A stretch of 64,000 nt of DNA from Lumbricus rubellus (taxonomy: Eukaryota; Annelida; Clitellata; Crassiclitellata; Lumbricidae), in the NCBI GenBank assembly GCA_945859605.1, contig OX243815.1:46393904-46457903 (forward strand), given 5' to 3'. Below the pieces are notes generated by a model that had not been told where the DNA came from, made no database searches, and worked only from the letters and a program-made list of their open reading frames with translations. Shown in pieces: positions 32,286-41,305 of this stretch (within the stretch, counting starts at the first letter, position 1; each line of letters starts with the position of its first letter). The translations under genes and the position numbers were made by a program.

Positions 32286-33484
32286 TAGGGTGCGGCCAAA
32301 AAATACCCTATTACGAAAATTGCGATTTCTCAAAAACCGCTGAATATTTTCTTACAAATATTTTCATTCTTATTCGTAACATATTTTTACACATTCTCTG
32401 AAAATTTTATGCCAGTTTCTTTTTTTTGTGATCATGACATCAGGCAGAAGAAAGAACTGCATTTTTTCAACTGTACAAGGCATTCACGAAATAAGAAATC
32501 ATATTTTTTACATAAAATAGCCTGTGGTGTGCCATAATTATGTCATTTCCGCTTTGCGGATCGTGTTCTTCACCGATGAAAAGATCTTTTACATCAATCC
32601 ACCAATTAATAATCAAAACAACCGTGTCTGTGCGTAGAAGAAAAAAGCCTATATCCATCCAAGCGTCTGTTGGTCGAGAGAGCCAAGTTCTCTCCCCACA
32701 TCATGGTTTCTGCATGTGTCAGCTATGAGGGTAAAGAACGCTTACAATTCATTGACGAGAAGGCCAGAGTCAATGCTAAGTAGCCTGATACGTGGAGAAT
32801 CTTTTGCCTAAGCTTGTCGATGATTGTCACATTGTCTTGGGAAATCAGTTCCTTTTTCAGCAAGATGGAGCGCCCGCTCACGGCGCCAAGCTGGCCCAAG
32901 ATTGGTTAACAAGCTACTGTCTTGACTTCATCGACACGGATTCGTGGCCGCCAAATTCCCCATATATGAACCCACTCGACTATGCTGTCTGGGGTGCAAT
33001 GCTTGAGACTTACAACAAACTTACCACAAAGTCAAAGAACATTTCTGAACTGAAAAATACGCGGCAAATCATCTGGAATGACTTTTGTCACTTGAAACCA
33101 TTCAGAAGACTGTTCTGGGCTTTCGAAAACGTCTGCAAGCTTGAGTAAAAGAAAACAGTGTTCACTTCGAACATTCATTGCACAAAACGTAACAGTGTGG
33201 CCTAATCTTGTCAAGAACAATAAGTAACCTTGAACTTTGTTACATTTCTGTTTGCGCCGTTACTTTGTTACTTATTGCTGTCACTAAATGTCTGTCGAAA
33301 CGAAAATTGTATTGTTTCACTTCAGGGTTGAACCATTTTGGTGTTCATGATTCGAATTTCATTAGAATTAGCCAAGTTGTAGATAAATATTGTGTCAAAT
33401 AGACTGGCGAAGTTTTAGAACAAAATATTCGGCGGTTGAGAAATCGCGTTTTTCGTAATGGGGTATTATTTTGGCCGCACCCTG
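32286..33484 (+). mobile_element. mariner-like element, defective, 1199 bp
   Basis: TA at 32284-32285 and 33485-33486. Inverted ends begin (T/C)AGGGTGCGGCCAAAA and continue for tens of bp (ATTACGAAAA...GCGATTTCTCAA). Length is slightly below a full mariner. Confidence 0.9.
32559..33148 (+). pseudogene. mariner-like transposase remnant (DD37D type)
   Basis: First catalytic Asp in VFFTDEKIFYINPP near 32565, followed by a stop and frame changes. Second Asp in FLFQQDGAPAHGAKLA, third in WPPNSPYMNPLDYAVWG; 37 residues separate these two Asp. The C-terminus ends ENVCKLE at 33148. The helix-turn-helix N-terminal part is missing, so the element is dead. Confidence 0.85.
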
Positions 33485-33486
33485 TA

Positions 33487-33955
33487 TACATGTATCTTCA
33501 ACATGCACTGCGCGTCTACACTGAACCTATAAAGGTACGTCTGTATTGAATCAATGACTGTTTTGAAATTAGCGCTTCAACTACATAATATGCATTGGAC
33601 TACTGCATGCTATTAAAGAAAACTGAGCATTATAATCGGTGATTGTTCTATGATTTTCTGCGGAGTACATGACTGATAAATCTTATCCATACTTGGAAAC
33701 CGATCTGTTGACGTCAACAAAGGAAACGGTTCAAACCATTGACTACTCTAACCATAGTCGTATATTGACATGCGTCGATGACTTGCGATGGTTTAATTAA
33801 ACGACGACAGTTTAGAGTTTAGACTGACTAAAATAGCGGTCTGCTTAAATAAAATGCATCAATGAACTTTGAAACAAAATACCGGTACCAAATAAATAAC
33901 ATAAAGCAATGATTTCAAGTAATTTCAAATTAATTAAATAATTAATGTATATATA
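33487..33955. other. No gene seen
   Basis: Short inter-module CTACATTGAACCT words near 33515-33550; otherwise nothing recognised. Confidence 0.4.
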
Positions 33956-33959
33956 TAGA

Positions 33960-34195
33960 GGGATGCGGTGGTGTAGTGGATGTGTTCATTCCCTTGCAGC
34001 AGGAGGGTTGCAGATTTGAATCCACCTCAAGTCACCGCGTAGGTACCTTGGGCAAGTCCTTCACTCGCAATTGTAAGCGTTTCGGCACGAAACTCCGATG
34101 CAGTGTTCACGCTGTAGTTGGGAGCACCTCTGAGTACAGTGAGTAGTGAGCTTGAAGGAGCGCTATGACAAGTGCACTTACATAAAACATTATTG
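33960..34195 (+). mobile_element. SINE (GCGGTGGTGTAGTGG family)
   Basis: GATGCGGTGGTGTAGTGG head, GAATCCACCTCAAGTC, CCTTGGGCAAGTCCTTCAC, GGGAGCACCTCTGAGTA, AGCGCTATGACAAGTGCA tail. Confidence 0.8.
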
Positions 34196-34279
34196 CTTAT
34201 CTATAATGGGACACATACATGTAATTCACAATGCTACGACATGAACTTGCTGGCTATAATTAGTGTCTCGTGACTGAAG

Positions 34280-34380
34280 TAAATATGATTATAGTACCAC
34301 TAAAGCACGTTTTCAAGGTGTTTTACGATGTGCATCTTTTTAGCGACATCTCGATTGCTGCCAGGCACACGCCAACATGA
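34280..34380 (+). promoter_or_regulatory. TATA module, reverse orientation
   Basis: GATTATAGTACC at 34287, GCACGTTTTCAAGGTGTT with GGTGTT at 34317, then AGCGACATCTCGATTGCTGC (A box in reverse). Confidence 0.55.
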
Positions 34381-34614
34381 CGATCCCTAACATTATGATT
34401 AGATGGACACATTTTACCGAGATAGCGATTTAAGAAAAAAGTTCTTGTATAATATTATAAATAAGCCTATTATTTTTTTCGAGGTTTTCATAGGGTCTGA
34501 ATTTCCGAAGTCTAGCGATATTTTACAGTATCAAAGACCGTTGAAGTCGGCAATAGAATGTATTATAACGGTTATTTTGATCGTTAATTCGATAAATTAT
34601 TGATGATAACTTTT

Positions 34615-34797
34615 TGTTTTGTTTTGTTTGTATGTGCGGACACTGCATCGGAGTTTCACACCGAAGCGCTGAGCAATTGTGAGTGACTCAGTGAAGGACT
34701 TGCCCAAGGTCCTTATACGTGGCGAGGTGGATTCGAACCTCGAACCTTCCGGCTCCAAGGCAGCGACGCCACCACTACACCACCGCGCCCCACACAA
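34615..34797 (-). mobile_element. SINE (GCGGTGGTGTAGTGG family)
   Basis: Reverse complement copy: TTTGTTTGTATGTGCG tail, GAGGTGGATTCGAACCTCG, CCACTACACCACCGCGCCCC head. Lacks the GGGAGCGCCTCTGAG block. Confidence 0.8.
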
Positions 34798-35019
34798 AGA
34801 AGAGGAGATGTTACTGTAAGTATGTAGCACTGATAATTTGATGAGTGATGACATGATTCTTAACAACATGGGCTAGCCTACTAGTTAAAATCATGGTTCA
34901 GTTGTTCACAAAGTTATTGCGGTCTCTTCGCTTCAGTATGCCGCGAAATTTTTCAGTATAGGCCTATAGCATACGCGGAAATTATGTTTTTCTTCTTCTG
35001 CCGTATAAGATCGTGCTCT

Positions 35020-35816
35020 CAGGGCCGTCTTGTGGTCATCGTAGGCCATAGGCACTTTTGCATAGTGATCTATTCGTAGGCCCCTAGGGCCTATCCAACT
35101 CAACTCTGTATTAATTCAAATTGCAACACATTTACATTATTTCTTAAAATTATGCTAAGCCATGTTTTGTGAACGTATTTCGGTTTTGATTTTGAATCTC
35201 AATATACTGATCAACTGAAGAAATAGTGATTAGAGCAAAAGCATTAATGTGATCTAGAAGATGCATTTATTGACGAATTTCTTTTGTTTTCTCGAATAAT
35301 TGTTGCAGATAGTAAATCTGTAGCTGAATCGATTAGTTCACAAATGGCTGACAAACTGGTCTCTAGTTTTCCAAATTAATGTCAATATTGCTTTTCGAAT
35401 TTATCTTTCTATCTTTGGAACAAGTTGTGAAGGTGAACGTTCTTTTTCGAAACTGAAATTATCAAAAATTACCTTCGGTCAACGATGGGACAGTCACGAT
35501 TATCCTCCCTTGCATTACTTTCAATTTAAAAAGACTTAATGCGAGAAATGACATTTGAAGACGTTATAAGCGATTTCGCGAATGCAAAGAGCCGCAAAGT
35601 TAACATAATATAGCTTAGCTAATGTTACTGTTTCATTGGCTAACTCTAGCCTTGAAAAAAGTTGGCAAGTTTTCGTTTTCTGTTTGTTTTTTCCGGTCAT
35701 TGACCAATCACTGCATTTATATTTTAATATTTTTTCTCAGGATTTCGTAGGCCCCTAAAAAAGTTCGTAGGCCCTAGGCACAGGGCCTACTGTGCCTGCT
35801 GGATAAGATGGCCCTG
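35020..35816 (+). mobile_element. hAT-like element, internally deleted, 797 bp
   Basis: 8-bp target duplication CGTGCTCT at 35012-35019 and 35817-35824. Ends CAGGGCCGTCTT and AAGATGGCCCTG are inverted with one mismatch; TCGTAGGCCC words recur near both ends. Carries a transposase C-terminal relic. Confidence 0.95.
35250..35610 (+). pseudogene. hAT transposase C-terminal remnant
   Basis: Across frame changes the + strand reads DAFIDEFLLFSRIIVADS, SCEGERSFSKLKLSKITF, then SRLSSLALLSI and MTFEDVISDFANAKSRK. The ERSFSKLK and RLSSLALLSI words are characteristic of the hAT dimerisation domain. Frameshifted and N-terminally deleted. Confidence 0.8.
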
Positions 35817-35837
35817 CGTGCTCTCTATGGTCCTACC

Positions 35838-36185
35838 CATAGGCGTACGAGGCGGAGGTACAGAGGGGGCAATTGCCCCCCCCCCCCAAATTCAGGCAAG
35901 TTTGGTGTTTTTTTTGGGCAAAAACCGAATTAAAAAAACGCAAATGACTAAAAAAAAGGTCATCACCTTTTTTGGAGGATGAAATGGTATGATTTTCCCG
36001 AAAATTTTGGCCGATGACTAAAAAAAAAAAAGGTCATCAACTTTTTCGGGCAAGTGTCGTTTTTCGGGCAAACGCAAACCCGAACGACCAAAATTTTTTT
36101 CCCCGCGGATGGTTTTTTTTCGGGCAGAAGTTGAATCTTTGCCCCCCCCCCCCCCCCCACTGTTGAAATCTCCCGTACGCCTATG
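35838..36185. mobile_element. hAT-like MITE, 348 bp
   Basis: 8-bp target duplication GTCCTACC at 35830-35837 and 36186-36193. Ends CATAGGCGTACG and CGTACGCCTATG. Internal poly-C and TTTTTCGGGCA words repeat. Lies only 13 bp from the duplication of the previous element. Confidence 0.9.
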
Positions 36186-36193
36186 GTCCTACC

Positions 36194-36470
36194 CGCACAT
36201 ATGGATCGTAGATTGTGAAACAATAATCATCATATAATTCTTCTACATGTATGTCATTTGCTCAAGATTTAGATTGTGTCGATCATCACAAATGCAAATA
36301 TTTATTCACGACACTTTTTCGTTTGTATCCATTGCTTACATCTCAAATTGCAATATACAAACAGCGTGTGTTTTGTATAAAAAAAATTGTTCCGATGAAT
36401 TAACGTATTCACAACAACAGTCATAAGGTCTATTATTAATTATTCATTTCGTGATTTTTATATGACGCCT
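36194..36470. other. No gene seen
   Basis: Unremarkable AT-rich sequence. Confidence 0.4.
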
Positions 36471-36760
36471 CTTCAAGGTAGGATATACTGAGAAGCGCTG
36501 CCCGCCCAACCACGGCTAATTAAGACAGTTTTGAGGTTTTTAAGGAACAGAGTGGAGTGACCCATGGGAACTATGCGCAGTGAAACAGGAAGACCATTCC
36601 AGGTTGTAGGACGAACGACAGAGAATGAACAACGCTGTTGGACAGGAGTCCGCTAAGAAGCCCAGCTTGGTTTGCCGATCGAAGCGTGGATCGACGCTGA
36701 ACACCCAAGGTTGAACAGCAGAGTTCTCGAAGATACTATGGAACTAGTCTTTCAATGCAC
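36471..36760 (+). repeat. Possible CR1/L2-type remnant
   Basis: GGTTTTTAAGGAACAGAGTGG has a relative at 30845 (GGTTCTTAAGGTACAGAGTGG), and ACCATTCCAGGTTGTAGGAC at 6805. Probably one old LINE/SINE family. Confidence 0.35.
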
Positions 36761-36978
36761 CGCCTAACCAACGCACACACACTGTATACAAAGTGTAAGA
36801 CATCCCGCATGTAAGATGAGACGTATACGAGCAGAGTGGCGCTAATAATCTTTTATAATCTCCAGTTATAAGCTCTCGCTCTCTCTTCAAAGCTGTCATC
36901 ATTATATTCAAAATCTCAAGGCGTGCAATTATTATAGCCTAGATGTCGCAATATGTTTGATTATGCAAAATATTTTTG

Positions 36979-37025
36979 GACACCTTTTATACTTTTATAA
37001 CAGCACTATTAAGAATAAAATTGTT
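36979..37025 (-). promoter_or_regulatory. TATA module
   Basis: GACACCTTTTATAC at 36979, CACTATTAAGAA near 37003. Confidence 0.45.
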
Positions 37026-37059
37026 ACACGGCTAAATAATCCGAAAGTAACAGTTTCCC

Positions 37060-37400
37060 AACAGGAAGTTCGAGATTTCCATTACCACATAAATCTTAAA
37101 GTAACACGGGACTATATAGACGCATACATCCAAAAGAGAACCTGATGCAGCATGTAATCCAAAGGATGAAGGGATTGTTTGGTCATGTATATGCGGGATG
37201 AAAGACGACAGGAAAATCAAGACATTAATGGATCAAATAAAAAAGGACGACCTCATCGGGAATGGTTAGACGATAATTACTATTGGATTGAGTGGACTAC
37301 AACTTCAAGAGATGAGTCATGTCGCAATGGACAGACAACACTGGATGAGGAGGACAGTGAAAATGGCATCGGACACCTACGGACGAAACAATCGTGTTTT
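37060..37400 (+). pseudogene. Non-LTR RT C-terminal fragment
   Basis: Degenerate + strand frames give GLFGHVYMRDER, NKKGRPHREWLDD and, after frame changes, a region matching ...MDRQHWMRRTVKMASDTYGR-like text. GHV...RGRP...W is the usual C-terminal end of several LINE ORF2 families. Dead. Confidence 0.55.
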
Positions 37401-37589
37401 AACAGAAGCATTTACGGAATGTACGAGATAATCATGTCGACGAATCAGATGCTGTTCATCTGAAAATGAAAAAAATACAGCCACATCATAGTAGTAGATT
37501 TTCATTGATGCCATGATTTCATTATTAATATAATTATAAGCTCTGTCTAAAAAATAATATGCATGGAGGTGTGTAGATGTGTATGCGTG

Positions 37590-37698
37590 TGAGTATGTAT
37601 GTATGTATGTATGTATGTATGTATGTATGTATGTATGTATGTATGTATGTATGTATGTATGTATGTATGTATGTATGTATGTATGTATGTATGTATGT
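37590..37698. repeat. (GTAT)n microsatellite
   Basis: Uninterrupted tetranucleotide tract. Confidence 0.95.
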
Positions 37699-37759
37699 TT
37701 GTCCAGGATGAACGCAGCAATTTACGTGTAACCTTGCACCTAGAGGGAGAGAGAGTCAC

Positions 37760-38040
37760 CAGCACCAAACAGGGTCGAGGGATATACGAATCCCTCATCA
37801 TGTGCGGTGTGGGGTGAGAAACTGAAATGGGGTGGGTTGGATGATCTGGATGAAGTGGGGTTTCGAAGGGCTATGGTCAGGTCGGGTGAGGTGGGTGGAG
37901 ACTGGGCGAGAAACCAAAATTCACCGGAGAGCGTTCGTTGCTCCAGAGGGTTTTGACAGGGTGGAGCGGGAGGTTGGGCATGCATAACCCCCCCACCTCT
38001 CAGGGTGGGCCGTGGTGGGTGGGAGCAAAAACTTGGATTT
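37760..38040. repeat. G-rich degenerate repeat
   Basis: GGGGTGGG-type DNA ending near TGGGCGAGAAACCAAAATTC; inverted counterpart of 5700-6010. Confidence 0.55.
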
Positions 38041-38117
38041 TGCGGACAACTTTACGCATATTCTAAACATTTTCGGTCACTTTCTGCCAACTAGAAGTGT
38101 AAGGTAGGACCGTCATT

Positions 38118-38225
38118 AACAGCCCCTGGCAGCCACGAGTCGTCATTGGACATTGTAGATCAGCGCTTCATTAGACACCCTCAGAATAGTTTTTACTGAG
38201 CGATATTTGTTTTTGACGATCAACT
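38118..38225 (-). promoter_or_regulatory. TATA module
   Basis: A box 38118-38152 (CCTGGCAGCCACGAGTCGTC), GACACC at 38174, GCGATATTTG from 38200. Confidence 0.55.
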
Positions 38226-38547
38226 TTCAGTGTTCACCCGAAAATAGAGACATGTATATCGAATCTTCAAAGTTACGCATACATTTTTGAACTTGTAAAT
38301 GTGCACCTAAAAGATCCGATTTATTTTAGAGAGCTTCATTTAGGATTACAATCATGATTAAAACGAATGTGTAGTTGCACTATTACGCCTACATTGACTT
38401 AATGTTTGTACATATGCATTGAACCTGTTTCTGTGCATCTTCATTGAAACTGAAAATGCATAATAATTATTTACATTGAGCCTGTGAACGTATTCTATAC
38501 ACTTCCACGAGATGTTGCCATAATTATTATGAAGGTAACTCCTCTTG

Positions 38548-38598
38548 GACTCCACGATTTCGCTTATTATAGAGCTATATTAATTTTTGGGATGCATT
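38548..38598 (-). promoter_or_regulatory. TATA module (empty insertion site)
   Basis: GACTCCACGATTTCGC at 38548, GCTATATTAATT with TATATT at 38576. The position equivalent to the LINE nick is about 38599 and is unoccupied. Confidence 0.6.
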
Positions 38599-38812
38599 GT
38601 TATTTACTGGGACGCCTAGAACATAGGCTACCATTTGATGTAGTCTACTTCATCCTTTATTCATCTACTAGATCAATCGCTGGAAATTAAGCTAAATTCC
38701 ACCAGGGTCGTTTTCCATTTTCATCATCCTCGACAAGAATTCACTGACTAGCTGTCTAGCACATCTCCGGCACTCAGAGAATCCGAGACTGTATCATCTG
38801 TCGTGGGGCGCG

Positions 38813-39025
38813 GTGGTACAGTGGTGGCGTCGTTGCCATGAAGCCGGAAGGTTCGAGGTTCGAATCCACCTCGCCGCGTAAGGACTTTGGGCAAGTCCTT
38901 CACTCACAATTGCTCAGCACTTCGGCGTGAAACTCCAATGCAGTGTCCGCTCTGCATCGGGAGCGCCTCTGAGTAGCGAGAGCTTCAAGGGGCGCTATAA
39001 CAAATGCACACACAAACAAACAAAC
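38813..39025 (+). mobile_element. SINE (GCGGTGGTGTAGTGG family)
   Basis: TGGGGCGCGGTGGTACAGTGG head to GCGCTATAACAAATGCAC and an ACAAACAAAC tail. CATCTGTCG at 38805-38813 recurs after the tail (near 39040), and the uninserted paralogue at 19860 reads CATCCGTCGTAAGTTTCG. Confidence 0.85.
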
Positions 39026-39178
39026 ATCTGTTACATCTGTCGTAAGTTTCGGTCACTGTCAACCTGTAAATCGTCCTTCACATTGAATGAGTAAGGACAG
39101 GTTAGGGTTAACAGCCATGACAGTCACAAGTTGTCGTGAAATAATACTTTCTCACAACTGGAAGAGTAAGGTAAGATC

Positions 39179-39300
39179 GACGTTAATTGACTCCGACAGA
39201 CACGAGTTGTGGTTGAACTTTGAAATATAGTGCGGACTTAGACACCTTCAAAATAGTTTATTACCAAGCCATATAAATGTTATTTTGTCGGCCGCATTTG
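39179..39300 (-). promoter_or_regulatory. TATA module
   Basis: A box 39179-39218 (CACGAGTTGTGGTTGAAC), GACACCTTCAAAATAG at 39241, ATATAAATG at 39271, GTCGGCCGCAT 39287-39297. Confidence 0.65.
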
Positions 39301-39429
39301 AAATGATACTCGATAATTATCGTCATATTATCTGCTCATGTTGGGGTTGATCAGAATTGATAAGAAATAAAGTTAAGGACGTGTACCTTCATAGAGTTGA
39401 TTCTTGTGAATAGCATTTATTTATTTATT

Positions 39430-39530
39430 TTCTCAAGGTCCCTACGCGACGGCTTGAGGTGGATTCAAATCTGGAACTCTCCGCCTCCGAGGCAGAGAAC
39501 TCGCCACTACACCGCCGCACCTCCACCCAC
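39430..39530 (-). mobile_element. SINE (GCGGTGGTGTAGTGG family), head fragment
   Basis: CAAGGTCCCTACGCGACGG, TTGAGGTGGATTCAAATC, CACTACACCGCCGCACC. Confidence 0.7.
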
Positions 39531-39764
39531 CATCAGATTATGGATGGATGCAGAGTTAAACGACAGCCTAGGAAAGCAGAGGCCGTTGACGTCGCGAGGA
39601 ATTTTTTTTGCATGTTGCAACTCTTTGCATAGGCTACTTCATAAATTGATAGTATGCATCAATTTGAACATCAGACATGATAATACGCTATTCTCTGCCG
39701 ACATATTAACGAAAAAATCGTCGTTTATTTCAAACTGACACAATGCAGTTTGATTACACAAGTT

Positions 39765-39800
39765 AGTTTTGCCCTGGCAACAAAGAGATGTCGCTAAACA
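39765..39800 (-). promoter_or_regulatory. A box separated from its module by a transposon
   Basis: GCCCTGGCAACAAAGAGATG then TCGCTAAACA. The matching GACACC is 1.45 kb away at 41254, on the far side of the element at 39801. Confidence 0.55.
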
Positions 39801-40528
39801 TGGTTCTAGGGCAATTACCCCTGGACAATTACCCTCGGACAATTACCCCCCGACAATTACCCCCTGGACAATTACCCCCCCCCCAGGACAATTACCCCCC
39901 GGACATCTACCCCCGTGCCAATTACCCCCGGACAACTACCCCCCCGTACCAATTACCCCCCGGACAATTACCCCCCCGTGCCACAGTGTGAGCTTGTTCC
40001 CTCGCGCGTTAATCTCTTTACCAATTACCAGTCTCTTCGTATTTGTCAGACGTTAATAGTACTATATCTAGTCAATGACTAAGTCTGTGTCATGTTAAAC
40101 GCCTGCCTAATTAAATATTTTAATGTTATTGATAGAGTTATGACTTTAGTTAGCCTAAAAAGCAAGGTTAGGAGCAACTCCACGAAAATAGGCAAGTTAT
40201 TTTTAAACGTTCAAGAAAAATACTAAATCAAATCAAATCTAAACATGGTTCTAAGCTAACGTGTGAAAAGGTTAAAGTTTCAAGAAAACTTCAACGTGTT
40301 AAATGCCTGCCTAATAAAATATTTAAATGTTATCGATAGAGTTCTGCCTATTTTCGTACTCAAACGAAACGACACCATTTGCTAAATTCTTCTGTTTCTT
40401 CTGTTTCACGTAAATAAAACCCTTGAAACAAAGTTTATCTTTCCCTCTCTCAGATTTAGAAAATTCAATCATGACTAGATACATGTATACTATTAACGTC
40501 TGACAAATACGAAGAGACTGGTAAAGAG

Positions 40529-40534
40529 ATTAAC

Positions 40535-40570
<36 letters not shown>

Positions 40571-41028
40571 TACGACGATTTATATGGCGCAGTAACACAG
40601 CCATGCCGTTACAAGGGCGCCTTACAAAAAACAGCTACACCGGATAAGCCCTAGCGAACAAGTGTGATTTTAGCCTGGCTTTAAAAGAGTCCACTGAGCC
40701 TGCTGATCGGATAGCGAGAGGAAGACTGTTCCAGCAACGAGGTCCAGCGACCGAGAAGGCACGATCGCCGAAGCACGTTCTCATTCTCCGCACACGCAAA
40801 TCAGACCTCTCGGATGATCTGAGCCGAAGCCCAGCCGCGGAGGAATGAGTCTCTATGCAGCAATCGCGCAGGTACTCGGGCGCAGCTCCGTGAAGCGATT
40901 TGAACACGAGCAAACAGAGCTTGAATTCGATGCGAGATGGAACAGGCAGCCAGTGGAGGACATCACGGAGGAGCGGCGTGACGTGGTCGAATTTTCTCCT
41001 GTTGCAGACTAGCCTCGCCGCGGCATTA
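40529..41028 (-). mobile_element. CR1/L2-like LINE fragment inside the transposon
   Basis: ATTAAC occurs on both sides (40527-40532 and 41023-41028), next to an (AAT)n tail at 40535-40572. On the minus strand the 3' end carries GCGCCATATAAATCGTCG. Confidence 0.8.
40640..41022 (-). pseudogene. CR1/L2-type LINE ORF2 C-terminus
   Basis: Minus frame open through LLRDVLHWLPVPSRIEFKLC, LLVFKSLHGAAPEYL, GDRAFSVAGPRCWNSLPLAI and SVDSFKARLKSHLFARAY, a very common C-terminal end of CR1/L2-type LINE ORF2 in marine animals. No RT domain left. The upstream residues of the longer frame come from the transposon arm. Confidence 0.9.
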
Positions 41029-41253
41029 ACGCGTGAAGGAACAAGCTCACACTGTGGCACGGGGAGTAATTGTCCGCGGGGTAATTGGTACGGGGGGGTA
41101 GTTGTCCGGGGAGTAATTGGCACATGGGTAGTTGTCCGGGGGTAATTGTCCTGGGGGGTAATTATTCAGGGGTAATTGTCGGGGGGTAATTGTCCGGGGG
41201 GGTAATTGTCCAGGGGGTAAATGTCCTGTCACCCGCTAAACAGCACCTCAATA

Positions 41254-41305
41254 GACACCTTCGTAACGTTTTACGACGTTGCTTTTATAAAATTGTCGGT
41301 CACAA
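41254..41305 (-). promoter_or_regulatory. TATA module carrying tandem LINE copies
   Basis: GACACCTTCGTAACG at 41254, TTTTATAAAATTG near 41283, GTCGGTCAC at 41297. The target duplication starts at 41306, 52 bp from GACACC. Confidence 0.65.

Larger units (their letters stand above)
38340..39060. repeat. Array segment paralogous to 17690-19905 without the LINE
   Basis: Aligns with the flanks of the LINE at 17969: GTAGTTGCACT, CTATACACTTCC/CCTACACTTCC, GAGATGTTGCCATA, GAGCTATATTAA, then GCATTGTTATTTACTGGGACG where the other copy has the LINE. It carries its own SINE at 38813. Confidence 0.75.
39801..41233. mobile_element. DNA transposon with minisatellite-like inverted ends
   Basis: Flanked by CGCTAAACA at 39792-39800 and 41234-41242 (9 bp). 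Each end is a tandem run of ~15-bp ACAATTACCCCC units in opposite orientation (39808-39990 and 41060-41230), followed inside by GCACAGTGTGAGCTTGTTCC and CAGTCTCTTCGTATTTG and their complements. The right arm is split by a LINE piece. No transposase; superfamily undetermined. Confidence 0.75.

Noticed and set aside
39769..40056. Proline-rich protein (ITPPGQLPP repeats)
   Set aside because: The frame is the ACAATTACCCC end repeat of a transposon; the mirrored end gives a similar frame on the other strand.
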